A program made the position numbers and the translations under genes. The notes under the pieces were generated by a model. That model ran no database searches. It was not told where the DNA came from and saw only the letters and a list, made by a program, of their open reading frames with translations. From CAYSZB01 sp964435475 (GTDB taxonomy: Bacteria > Chloroflexota > Anaerolineae > Anaerolineales > Anaerolineaceae), in contig CAYSZB010000003.1 of the NCBI GenBank assembly GCA_964435475.1, positions 10,879 to 74,878 of the forward strand: 64,000 bases of DNA. Reading direction: 5' to 3'. Shown here piece after piece: positions 50,567 to 58,179 of the stretch; the first letter of the stretch is position 1, and every line of letters begins with the position of its first letter.

Positions 50567-51337
50567 ATGATGATCTCATCAGAATTTCCAATTATTGAAT
50601 TTGATCCAGCCGACAAGGCGATCATCGAACCATCCGAACATGTCAGGCAGGCAGATGTGCCGGCACATGCCGTGATCTGTTTCTTTTCAGAAGTGATCCA
50701 AAAGATAGTTAAAGAGCATAATGCCCAGGTAATCTTTACGTCAAAGTCAGAGATGGGATCCTTTCCGATATATGAGATCAATTTCCAGGGAAAGCGTTTG
50801 GCTTTTTTTCATCCTGGCGTCGGGGCGCCGCTGGCAGTAGGTTTGGCTGAAGAAGCAATTGCTTTAGGCATAAGGAACTTTGTCGCGTGTGGCGGTTGTG
50901 GCGTGCTTAACAAGGAAATCGCAGTGGGGCACCTGCTGTTGCCAACCGCGGCCATCAGGGATGAGGGTACCTCTTATCATTACATTCCTGCTGCGCGTGA
51001 AATTGAGATGAACCTGGAGGTGCTTGAGGTGATCGCTTCGGTACTGGATATTCACCGGGTGCCCTACCTGCGCACCAAAACCTGGACCACTGACGCCATT
51101 TACCGGGAGACACTTGCGAAAGCAGAAAAATACCGGGGAGAAGGATGCCTGGCAGTGGAAATGGAAGCTGCCAGCCTGATCGCCCTGGCACAGTTCCGCA
51201 AGGTGAAATTCGGACAGATCCTGTATGCCGGGGATGCTGTACTGGCTGAGGGCTGGGACCCCAGGGCATGGAACTCACGCCTTGAGATCCGCGAAAGGCT
51301 GTTCTGGTTATCAGCAGAAGCTTGCTTGAGACTATGA
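50567..51337 (+). CDS. Uridine/purine nucleoside phosphorylase (PNP/UDP family)
   Basis: The 256-aa enzyme of the PNP/UDP phosphorylase family splits a nucleoside with phosphate. Family features are FFHPGVGAPLAVGLAEEAI near residue 85 and ACGGCGVLNKEI, then a nucleoside-binding region ending in VEMEAASLIALAQFRK with the conserved Glu-Met-Glu. Uridine phosphorylase is the closest by eye. It lies 15 nt after the methyltransferase gene and 53 nt before the next, so the three may form one operon. Two adjacent ATGs (50567 and 50570) are both possible starts. Confidence 0.88.
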   Translation: MMISSEFPIIEFDPADKAIIEPSEHVRQADVPAHAVICFFSEVIQKIVKEHNAQVIFTSKSEMGSFPIYEINFQGKRLAFFHPGVGAPLAVGLAEEAIALGIRNFVACGGCGVLNKEIAVGHLLLPTAAIRDEGTSYHYIPAAREIEMNLEVLEVIASVLDIHRVPYLRTKTWTTDAIYRETLAKAEKYRGEGCLAVEMEAASLIALAQFRKVKFGQILYAGDAVLAEGWDPRAWNSRLEIRERLFWLSAEACLRL

Positions 51338-51390
51338 ACCCGGGCAATTTCCTGATCAGCATATGAGTATTAATATTTTAGGAGCAAAGA

Positions 51391-52674
51391 ATGCCTGATT
51401 TACAAAATAAATTAGAAAATGTTCTAAAAGAATTCACTCCAGGGGGGATGGAGCGCTACCCGGATATCCTCTACCCCCAATACCAGGGTTATTCTTTATC
51501 CAACATCCCATCCACGGTGTGCCACTTACTGAATGTGCCAGGGATGGGTGAACCTGCATTATGCGGAGAATACCTTGATAAATTCACCGAGTCATTTGAT
51601 AAAGTTGTCCTGGTGGTCGTTGATGCCCTGGGATATGACCTATTAAACCGCTTCATGGACTCAGGAAAAGCAGATGCCCTTAAGCAGAGGCTGGGCGAAA
51701 GTGTTTATGCACCGATGACCAGTATTTGTCCCAGCACGACTTGTTCAGCGCTGACGACCCTGTGGACGGGTGTCAGCCCGGTCACCCATGGGGTCATCGG
51801 TTATGAAATGTGGTCGAAAGAATATGGCATGGTAATCAATAACATCCTGCACAGTGCGATGAGCTTTGCGGGTGACACGGGCGGGCTCAGGCGGGCAGGT
51901 TTTGACCCGGACCAGTTCCTGGATCAGCCGACTTTGGGCACACATCTTTCCAACCTGGGGGTGGAAACAGATGCTTTCATGCATTATTCCATTGGTGGAT
52001 CAGGCCTTTCAACGATGCACATGAAGAATGTGGATGTGCATGGCTTTATCAGTGAGTCCGATCTATGGGTCAGCCTGAGGAACAAGATGAATAACAACCC
52101 AGGTCGAAAAGCATATTACTATGTGTACTGGAGCCCGATCGACACCCTGACCCATCGTTTTGGAGCGGATGACGAGCGGTTAGCCCATGAATTCGCCGGT
52201 TTTATCGATTTGATGCGCTCTGTTTTCATGGATGAACTGTCAGACAATGCCAAAAGGAAGAGCATCATGATCATCACAGCAGATCACGGATCGGTTGTGA
52301 CACCACGCTATGAAGAGTTTTCTTTAAAGAATCATCCCATTTTCAACAGCCTGTTACGCATCCAGCCAACCTGTGAAAACCGGCTGGCATTCCTTTACAT
52401 AAAACCTGGCGCAGAGGATGCAATCAGGCAGTATTTTGATGCGACATGGCCTGGAAAGTTCTCAATTATCAGTTCGAAGCAAGCATTTAATGCTGGTTTG
52501 TTTGGACCTGGACCAAATAAAAGTGCAGTTGATGACCGGGTGGGGGACCTGGTGGCGATCGCGCATGGCGATTCATACCTGTGGCGGGGCGAAAAGCCAA
52601 ATCTGATGTTGGGCAGGCATGGCGGGTTACATCCTGATGAGATGCTGATCCCGTTTTTGGCCATACCATTGTAA
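51391..52674 (+). CDS. Alkaline-phosphatase-fold hydrolase (type I phosphodiesterase/nucleotide pyrophosphatase-like)
   Basis: The 427-aa protein shows the superfamily motifs: VVLVVVDALGYD near residue 72 (metal Asp), the nucleophile Thr in CPSTTCSALTTLWTG, SPIDTLTHRFG, IITADHGS and GRHGGLHPDEMLIP with the His ligands. There is no signal peptide, so it is likely cytosolic. Relatives cleave nucleotide phosphodiesters, pyrophosphates or phosphonates. With the upstream nucleoside phosphorylase it could degrade nucleotides to nucleosides and bases, but this is inference. A terminator follows at 52694-52730. Confidence 0.85.
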   Translation: MPDLQNKLENVLKEFTPGGMERYPDILYPQYQGYSLSNIPSTVCHLLNVPGMGEPALCGEYLDKFTESFDKVVLVVVDALGYDLLNRFMDSGKADALKQRLGESVYAPMTSICPSTTCSALTTLWTGVSPVTHGVIGYEMWSKEYGMVINNILHSAMSFAGDTGGLRRAGFDPDQFLDQPTLGTHLSNLGVETDAFMHYSIGGSGLSTMHMKNVDVHGFISESDLWVSLRNKMNNNPGRKAYYYVYWSPIDTLTHRFGADDERLAHEFAGFIDLMRSVFMDELSDNAKRKSIMIITADHGSVVTPRYEEFSLKNHPIFNSLLRIQPTCENRLAFLYIKPGAEDAIRQYFDATWPGKFSIISSKQAFNAGLFGPGPNKSAVDDRVGDLVAIAHGDSYLWRGEKPNLMLGRHGGLHPDEMLIPFLAIPL

Positions 52675-52693
52675 TATTACTGTAAGCAAAGAA

Positions 52694-52730
52694 AACCTGG
52701 TCGGTCAAAGATGATCGGCCAGGTTGTGTT
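52694..52730 (+). terminator. Rho-independent terminator
   Basis: A 13-bp stem (arms 52694-52706 and 52713-52725, with two G-T pairs) is followed by GTGTTTTT. It ends the methyltransferase-phosphorylase-phosphodiesterase unit. Confidence 0.8.
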
Positions 52731-52766
52731 TTTGGGGGAAAACTCACCATGACAGAAAATTCCCAC

Positions 52767-52794
52767 TTGACATTCTGTAAAAACTGTCTATAAT
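52767..52794 (+). promoter_or_regulatory. Consensus promoter of the FtsK-like cassette
   Basis: TTGACA (52767-52772) and TATAAT (52789-52794) are both perfect, with a 16-nt spacer. It is the strongest promoter seen in the window and feeds the gene starting at 52834. Confidence 0.85.
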
Positions 52795-52795
52795 A

Positions 52796-52811
52796 TAGAA
52801 CATAAGTTCTA
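52796..52811 (+). promoter_or_regulatory. SOS-box-like palindrome (LexA operator candidate)
   Basis: TAGAACATAAGTTCTA is a perfect 6-bp inverted repeat around ATAA and fits the Gram-positive-type LexA box GAAC-N4-GTTC. It lies immediately downstream of the -10 box, over the expected transcription start, which is a position for strong repression. Confidence 0.7.
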
Positions 52812-52833
52812 ATTACTAAAAAAGGAAGCCAAA

Positions 52834-53664
52834 ATGAATGTTTCGAGTGCGCCTGCCATAAATCTAATTGAAAGCCATGTCTTTGCTACAAAATTATCCC
52901 ACCCAGTAAGGGCTGTGCACTGTTCACAGAGAAATCCTTGTTTCCATCCCATACGATCGGTGGGCAGAATTATGAATTCCTTGAAAGACCTTCCCAGGCG
53001 GGCGATCCTTCTGGGGGTGGCTGATGATGACAAACCGGTGCTGCTCGACCTGGACGAATCCGATCCCGGGTCGATCCTTGTCTATTGTGACCAGGGTTAT
53101 GGCAAAACCCACCAGTTGCAGGTTATCGTAGATTCGATCATAAAGGCGCGCTATTGTAGCCGGATGAAGATTGAGGTCTTGAGTGCAAATCCCTGGGAAT
53201 GGGAAGGTCCATCAGTGATGAATATTCAAAGAAAAAAATGTGTCAATGTCTTGGCATGGAATGACCCGCAAGTGGAAAAAATGATCGCCAGGTTGGCTGA
53301 AATTGTCCAGCAGAGGATCATTGACCAGTGCGATAGCCGGGAAATCATCCTGGTCCTGGATGAGGTCAACCGAATGGAAAAACTTAGCGAGCAGGCACAG
53401 GTCAACCTCAACTTCATTTTCAGCACTGGTCCCAAGGTGAAGGTCTGGCCGGTTGCATCCATGTCTGTCGAAAGACGGCGAACATTCACTTCCGACCTGG
53501 TTGACCTGTTTGATACTTTGATCCTGGGGCATATATCCAACCAGATGCGCATGGCTGGTTACCGATGTGATGAATGCCTGGCCAGTGAGCTGGACCCGGG
53601 TGAGTTCATGGTCAAAGCAGGGGGCAGATGGAATGCCTATCGCCTGCCGATGATCGGGGCATAA
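52834..53664 (+). CDS. Compact FtsK/HerA-like P-loop ATPase, probably SOS controlled
   Basis: The 276-aa protein reads as a trimmed FtsK-type motor domain: a beta lead-in (KPVLLDLDESDPGSILVYC), a Walker A variant CDQGYGKTHQ at residues 85-94 (Cys where Gly or Ala is usual), Walker B REIILVLDEVNRM near 169-181, a sensor-like region VWPVASMSVERRR, and a closing EFMVKAGGRWNAYRLPMIG. The full FtsK encoded at 61532 has the same order, but this one lacks the membrane part and the gamma domain. A 47-residue N-terminus before MNSLKDLPRR is not assigned. GGAAG precedes the ATG. It is followed at 16 nt by a 75-aa gene. The cargo is unknown; DNA or protein remodelling is a guess. Confidence 0.6.
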   Translation: MNVSSAPAINLIESHVFATKLSHPVRAVHCSQRNPCFHPIRSVGRIMNSLKDLPRRAILLGVADDDKPVLLDLDESDPGSILVYCDQGYGKTHQLQVIVDSIIKARYCSRMKIEVLSANPWEWEGPSVMNIQRKKCVNVLAWNDPQVEKMIARLAEIVQQRIIDQCDSREIILVLDEVNRMEKLSEQAQVNLNFIFSTGPKVKVWPVASMSVERRRTFTSDLVDLFDTLILGHISNQMRMAGYRCDECLASELDPGEFMVKAGGRWNAYRLPMIGA

Positions 53665-53679
53665 AGAAGGATCGGGAAA

Positions 53680-53907
53680 ATGAACCGCGGCATGTTGTGG
53701 TTTGATGATGATCCAAAAGCTGATATTCAGGACAAGATCAAAAAAGCTATCTTGTATTATCAAAAAAAGTATGGACAGGAACCTGACCTATGCCTGGTCA
53801 ACCCCAAGCTGGCTGATGAGATCACCAAGAACTCCACACCGATTAAAGTGATGGTTGACCAGTTCATCCTGCCGCATCACTTCTGGATCGGGGTAAAGAA
53901 GGTATAG
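53680..53907 (+). CDS. Small 75-aa protein paired with the FtsK-like ATPase
   Basis: The protein is soluble with an acidic, helical first half (DDDPKADIQDKIKKAILYYQ) and the block PDLCLVNPKLADEI. A hydrophobic end follows (MVDQFILPHHFWIGVKKV). It has no signal peptide, catalytic motif or zinc site. It lies 16 nt after the ATPase gene and shares its promoter with the SOS-like operator. I do not recognise a family. A partner or modulator of the ATPase is the natural hypothesis. Confidence 0.6.
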   Translation: MNRGMLWFDDDPKADIQDKIKKAILYYQKKYGQEPDLCLVNPKLADEITKNSTPIKVMVDQFILPHHFWIGVKKV

Positions 53908-53930
53908 GAATGTTGGGCGTAAGTGGAGTT

Positions 53931-54605
53931 TCAGAGATCAATTAATTGGTATCCACAAGCATTGTAGATGCAGGTCTGGTGGTGTAGTAACGGCCTGGCA
54001 TCCATATGTGGCTGAGTGTGAATATGGCCGTGAACAAATACTTTGGGAGAAAAGGTTTCGATTAACCAGCGGAATGCTTTGATCCCCTGGTGGGCAAGGT
54101 CTGTGTCATCATTTAATTTCCAGGCCGGGGCATGGGCAACAAAGACGTCCAGGTATCTGCCGTGGACCACTTTGTTCCAGATCAATTTGGGAACCATGCG
54201 CAGCACCATGAGCCACATCTCAAACTGTGTGTATTGGTATGGTCCCTTGTTGTAGCGATGAGATCCTTCGATCCCTGCTACCAGGAGGTCCTTGTTCCTG
54301 ATGTATAAAACCTGGCGGTGCAGATCAGTCCCAAAGTGGATATCTTCCTTACTCTCGCCCGGTTCATTGAACAGGGAGGTCACGTGATTGCCGTTTACGT
54401 ATAACATGGGCACATCCAGCATGCTGATCACATAATCAAGATATTTTCCTGGCAGGTCACCACAGGAAACCAGGAGATCCACATTGCTGAAGCGTTGCTT
54501 AACCCTTGAATCGTAAACCCGGGAGTTTTCAATGTCGCTTACTGCCAATATTCTGACGGGTTTGCGGGCAATGCTTTGAGGTTTAACCTCTGATGTGGGG
54601 GACAT
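53931..54605 (-). CDS. Calcineurin-like metallophosphoesterase (atypical first motif)
   Basis: The 224-aa metallophosphoesterase has VSCGDLPG near residue 46, VNGNHV, a VAHAPAW block and VHGHIHTQPH near residue 200. The first motif normally reads D-x-H, but here it is AVSDIENSRV, so the His is replaced by Glu and metal binding at that site may differ. It has no signal peptide. It starts 3 nt after acpS and is probably the last gene of a run from the M19 dipeptidase. The substrate is unknown; cyclic nucleotides, nucleic acids or phosphoproteins are usual for the family. Confidence 0.85.
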   Translation of the reverse strand: MSPTSEVKPQSIARKPVRILAVSDIENSRVYDSRVKQRFSNVDLLVSCGDLPGKYLDYVISMLDVPMLYVNGNHVTSLFNEPGESKEDIHFGTDLHRQVLYIRNKDLLVAGIEGSHRYNKGPYQYTQFEMWLMVLRMVPKLIWNKVVHGRYLDVFVAHAPAWKLNDDTDLAHQGIKAFRWLIETFSPKVFVHGHIHTQPHMDARPLLHHQTCIYNACGYQLIDL

Positions 54606-54608
54606 GGG

Positions 54609-54977
54609 TTAGTTTTCGCTCGCCCCGATGGCGATCGCCAGGGCTTTTGTCCTGTCATGGCTGATGCTGACAGACCAGTCTCCCAAGCCCTTTTGTTTGG
54701 CTTCAATCAAGGCATTTCCGTGCAAGGTTACGGTCGGCTCACCACTGGGCAGATGAATAATCTCTATATCTTTCCAGGCAACCAGGCCAATACCGGTGCC
54801 CAGTGCCTTTGAGACAGCTTCTTTTGCTGCGAAAAGACTGGTCAGAAAGTCGTTGCGATCGCGTGCCTGCGTCAATTCAGTTGGTGTAAAGACGCGGGTA
54901 AGAAACCTGGCGCGGATGGCAGGGTTCAAGGTTCGTAATCGATCCAATTCGATAGAGTCAATTCCACATTTGATCAT
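54609..54977 (-). CDS. acpS: Holo-[acyl-carrier-protein] synthase
   Basis: The enzyme moves the 4'-phosphopantetheine arm from CoA to acyl carrier protein. The 122-aa length and motifs match AcpS: MIKCGIDSIELDRL at the start with the metal Asp, RFLTRVFTPTE, FAAKEAVSKALGTGI with the Glu, and SVSISHDRTKALAIAI at the end. Its ATG overlaps the stop of the M16 subunit gene by ATGA, so they are translationally coupled. Confidence 0.95.
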   Translation of the reverse strand: MIKCGIDSIELDRLRTLNPAIRARFLTRVFTPTELTQARDRNDFLTSLFAAKEAVSKALGTGIGLVAWKDIEIIHLPSGEPTVTLHGNALIEAKQKGLGDWSVSISHDRTKALAIAIGASEN

Positions 54978-56245
54978 GATATCGGCTTTCCTGCAGAGGC
55001 TACTACCAGGTTTTCTGCTGAAAGATAGTGACGTGAGGCTTCCATGATCATGTCACCGGTTACAGCAGAAACGTTTCCGGCATAACGCTGAAGGTAATCA
55101 AAACCCAGGTCAAACCGCTGCATGTTAATCAAAGAAATGGCTACCCCAAGATTGGATTCAAGGGAAAGCGGTTGACGGCTGATAAAAAAGGACTTTGTGT
55201 CTTCCAGTTCCTCTTTTGTCACCCCCTTTTGAACGTAACGCTTGATCTCTTTTTTGATAAGGGAAATCGCTTTTTCCATGTTTTCCGGGTTAACTCCGGC
55301 GACAAATTCCCAGGCGCCAGGGCCATGCCCGGCGTTGAGGTTGCTTTGCGCATAGTATGCCAACCCTTCCTTTTCTCGGACTACGTCGCCAATCCGCCCC
55401 ATCATGCCAAATTGGCCAAGAATGTTGTTGCCCAGCAGGCAGGGGAGGTAATCTTGTGAGTCCCTGGATGGACCACGTGAACCCAACACGATGTCCGACT
55501 GGCTTTTTTCCGGGATTTCAACATGAGAACGGCAGGATTTTAATTGAGCAGTCATTGTTGGAATGGGCGAGGGCAACACCTGGTCTGGATTATGCCAACT
55601 GCCAAGGGATTCCTGGATGCTTTCTATGACAAACTCAGGGGAAGCAGCACCAACCACCACCATCACCATATCCTTGGGACCGTAATATTGCCGGTGAAAC
55701 CTTGCAAGATCCGGAATGGTGATCTTTTGTACCGTTTCGACAAAACCTTCTTCAGGGCGGGCATATGGGTGGCCCTGGTATAGCATTTTGTCGAACTCAA
55801 GAGCAGCCATTTCTGCTGTATCCTGGGCGCGGATCGCCAGACCGGTCAGACTCTGTGCCTTAAGACGGTTGAATTGTTTTTGGGGGAAGGTGGGATGCTG
55901 CAGGATATCGGATAACAGGTCGAAAATTACCGGCAGATCCTCTTTCAGGCATTGGGCTGAGAAATCTGTGATGTTTGTGCCGCTGCTGAAGTGCATGCTG
56001 GCACCGATCGATTCAATAAGGTTAAATATTGACTGTAGGTCATGCCTTTCAGTCCCTGTCATCAAGGCAGCGGCGGTAAAATCAGCCAGGCCTAAAAGGT
56101 CGTCAGGATCAGAAATGGCACCGGCTTGCAGGTAACCCAGGCATGTCACGCTTTCACAGTATGGATTCTCACGGATCAGCAGCCTGATGCCATTAGGCAG
56201 ATCGTGAGTGACAATATCGTCAGGTCCGGGAAGTGGTTTCATCAT
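54974..56245 (-). CDS. M16-family peptidase subunit without the zinc motif
   Basis: The 423-aa protein has the M16B fold (HDLPNGIRLLIRENPYCESV at the start, a glycine-rich GAISDPDDLLGLADFTAAAL block, and GAWEFVAGVNPENMEKAISL near the C-terminus). The zinc signature HxxEH is absent where it should be: the equivalent position reads LADFTAAAL. This is the pattern of the inactive partner in heterodimeric M16 peptidases, as in mitochondrial processing peptidase and related bacterial pairs. It overlaps both the active subunit gene upstream (start 56245, stop of partner 56242) and acpS downstream (54974/54977), so the unit is coupled. Confidence 0.9.
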   Translation of the reverse strand: MMKPLPGPDDIVTHDLPNGIRLLIRENPYCESVTCLGYLQAGAISDPDDLLGLADFTAAALMTGTERHDLQSIFNLIESIGASMHFSSGTNITDFSAQCLKEDLPVIFDLLSDILQHPTFPQKQFNRLKAQSLTGLAIRAQDTAEMAALEFDKMLYQGHPYARPEEGFVETVQKITIPDLARFHRQYYGPKDMVMVVVGAASPEFVIESIQESLGSWHNPDQVLPSPIPTMTAQLKSCRSHVEIPEKSQSDIVLGSRGPSRDSQDYLPCLLGNNILGQFGMMGRIGDVVREKEGLAYYAQSNLNAGHGPGAWEFVAGVNPENMEKAISLIKKEIKRYVQKGVTKEELEDTKSFFISRQPLSLESNLGVAISLINMQRFDLGFDYLQRYAGNVSAVTGDMIMEASRHYLSAENLVVASAGKPIS

Positions 56246-57633
56246 GAGATCACCTCCTGTACTTCAGGACTTGCATTACCCTGCCTGGGTGAGTAAGTGC
56301 CAACGACACGGTTGTCTTCTCTTAGGTATCTCTGGGCAACATCCAGGATAGCTGCAGGTGTGACCCGGGAAAGTCGTTCAACATAGCTTGTAAACCATTG
56401 GTAAGTGGCGAACTGGCTGGCATATCCCATCCAGAAAGCCTGGTTGGTGATGTTTTCGCTTCCATAAACGAATAAGGCCCGGGCTTGCTTGATCGCCCTT
56501 TCCAATTCTTCCAAGGAAACAGGATTTTGTTGCAGTTCATTGATCTTTTCGTCAAGTACTTTGATCACATCCCGGGAGGAGCGATCGGGATGCACAATGA
56601 AGTGAAAATTATAGAGATAAGGATCGACGGTTGCCTGGAGATTGCCGTGGGCAGACACTGCGATCTCAGTTTCGACCAGTGCCTGGTATAAACGGCTGGT
56701 CTTGTTGCTTGTGCCACCTGCACCGAACATGTTCAATCCGGAGGGACCGGTGAAGATAGAGTCGAGTACGGTCAGAGCGAAAAAATCATCGCTGTCTGCT
56801 TTCGGGGAGTGATAGGCGACCTGGATGTATTCTGTTTCACCGGGGCCATTCAAGGTGACTGCCTTTGATCCTTTAGCAGGGTTTTCCTGGGCTATGAATT
56901 CATCATGGGGGGGACCTGGCGGCAGGTTTTCAAAGTGCTTGCTGACCATGTCAATCATATGTGAGGTTGAGAAGTCCCCACTGATACACAAGGTGGCATT
57001 CGAAGGCTTATAGTAATCCTGGTAATGGCGATAAAGGTCTTCCCTTGAGATGGCATGCAAGTCTGCCATGCTGCCACCGGTGTCATAGCGATATGGATGC
57101 TGTTCAAACGCAGCCAGGCTCACTGCTTCACCTAACAGGAAAAGAGGGTTGTTTTCAGAACCTTCTCTTTCTGAAATCACGACGGTGCGTTCGCTTTCAA
57201 CCTCCCTGGGAAGAAACTTGCTATGGATCATGCGATCAGCTTCCAGTTCCAATGCGATCTCAAAGGAATTCGAAGGCAGGGTCTCATAATATGTCGTCCA
57301 ATCAAGGTTAGTAAATGCATTCCAATTACCGCCCAACCTCGATATGACCTTGTCTAAGACTGCAGGTGGAAATCTCTTTGTTCCCTTGAATTGCATGTGT
57401 TCCACCCAATGTGAAAGCCCGGTTTTACCGACCTTTTCATTGCGCAGTCCAACCCTGTACCATATCCAACTGCTGATAATTGGTGCAGTGTGCATTTCTT
57501 TCAAATGGACTGTCAACCCATTTGAAAGTTGATAGTTGCTGTAACCATTTTCAGACATATTTATCATAGAATCCAAACTTGCTGAATGTAAGTGATTAAT
57601 TCCAGTGGGTGAAGAGTTGTGAAGGATAGTCAT
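56242..57633 (-). CDS. M16-family zinc metallopeptidase, catalytic subunit
   Basis: The 463-aa protein has the inverted zinc motif HWVEH at residues 75-79 and the downstream Glu in ALELEADRMIHSKF near residue 131. These are needed for activity. Family blocks VGLRNEKVGKTGLSHWVEHM and NAFTNLDWTTYYETLP are clear. It pairs with the following inactive subunit, so a heterodimer is likely. The ATG at 57633 overlaps the stop of the upstream membrane protein by ATGA; later in-frame Met codons at residues 23 and 26 are less well placed. There is no signal peptide, so it acts in the cytosol. Confidence 0.93.
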   Translation of the reverse strand: MTILHNSSPTGINHLHSASLDSMINMSENGYSNYQLSNGLTVHLKEMHTAPIISSWIWYRVGLRNEKVGKTGLSHWVEHMQFKGTKRFPPAVLDKVISRLGGNWNAFTNLDWTTYYETLPSNSFEIALELEADRMIHSKFLPREVESERTVVISEREGSENNPLFLLGEAVSLAAFEQHPYRYDTGGSMADLHAISREDLYRHYQDYYKPSNATLCISGDFSTSHMIDMVSKHFENLPPGPPHDEFIAQENPAKGSKAVTLNGPGETEYIQVAYHSPKADSDDFFALTVLDSIFTGPSGLNMFGAGGTSNKTSRLYQALVETEIAVSAHGNLQATVDPYLYNFHFIVHPDRSSRDVIKVLDEKINELQQNPVSLEELERAIKQARALFVYGSENITNQAFWMGYASQFATYQWFTSYVERLSRVTPAAILDVAQRYLREDNRVVGTYSPRQGNASPEVQEVIS

Positions 57634-58151
57634 TTCCCGGGCTTGCGATGATCAAAGCGGACCATCATCACAATCCCCAGGGCGATCAAGCCCATCCCGA
57701 TCATTACACCATTTGCCTGGTAAGGGCCAAAGAAAACGTTTGGCAGCCTGTGACTGCCAAAACCGAATACATCAGCCAGGGCGGTAAAGACGCACACAGT
57801 GTAACCGGTTGCCACGACTCTTAAGCCAAAATCCGCCAGGATGGTCTTATTGGTGACTCGCCAGAAAGCCTTCAGTGTGAGGTAAGCACCAAGTGTAATG
57901 ACCGCCAGTCCCGTTAAGAAGACTGCTATCTGCACAAAACCGATCACCTTGCTGCGGTCCAAACCGAACAAGCCTGGCCTGGCGCCGAGCAAGAATATCA
58001 GGTAACCGATCATGATGATAATAATGCCATCTCGCACTTGCCTGACAGGGAAAGTGACTTCTTTTTCGGCAGGTAGGTCTGAAGTGGATCCGGTAGAGCT
58101 GCTAAGATCTGTCTGGGACAACTTAGTAGGATCTTTTTCGGAAATCGTCAT
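57630..58151 (-). CDS. Four-helix membrane protein of unknown function
   Basis: The 173-aa protein has a hydrophilic N-terminal 40 residues and four transmembrane helices (GIIIIMIGYLIFLLGA, VIGFVQIAVFLTGLAVITLG, LRVVATGYTVCVFTALADV, ANGVMIGMGLIALGIVMMVR). Its C-terminus is basic. No named domain is recognised. The stop overlaps the M16 catalytic subunit start, and it lies 28 nt after the M19 dipeptidase gene, so it is part of the same transcript. Confidence 0.7.
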   Translation of the reverse strand: MTISEKDPTKLSQTDLSSSTGSTSDLPAEKEVTFPVRQVRDGIIIIMIGYLIFLLGARPGLFGLDRSKVIGFVQIAVFLTGLAVITLGAYLTLKAFWRVTNKTILADFGLRVVATGYTVCVFTALADVFGFGSHRLPNVFFGPYQANGVMIGMGLIALGIVMMVRFDHRKPGK

Positions 58152-58179
58152 TTAAAGTAATCGCCTATCTTCTCTTGTT

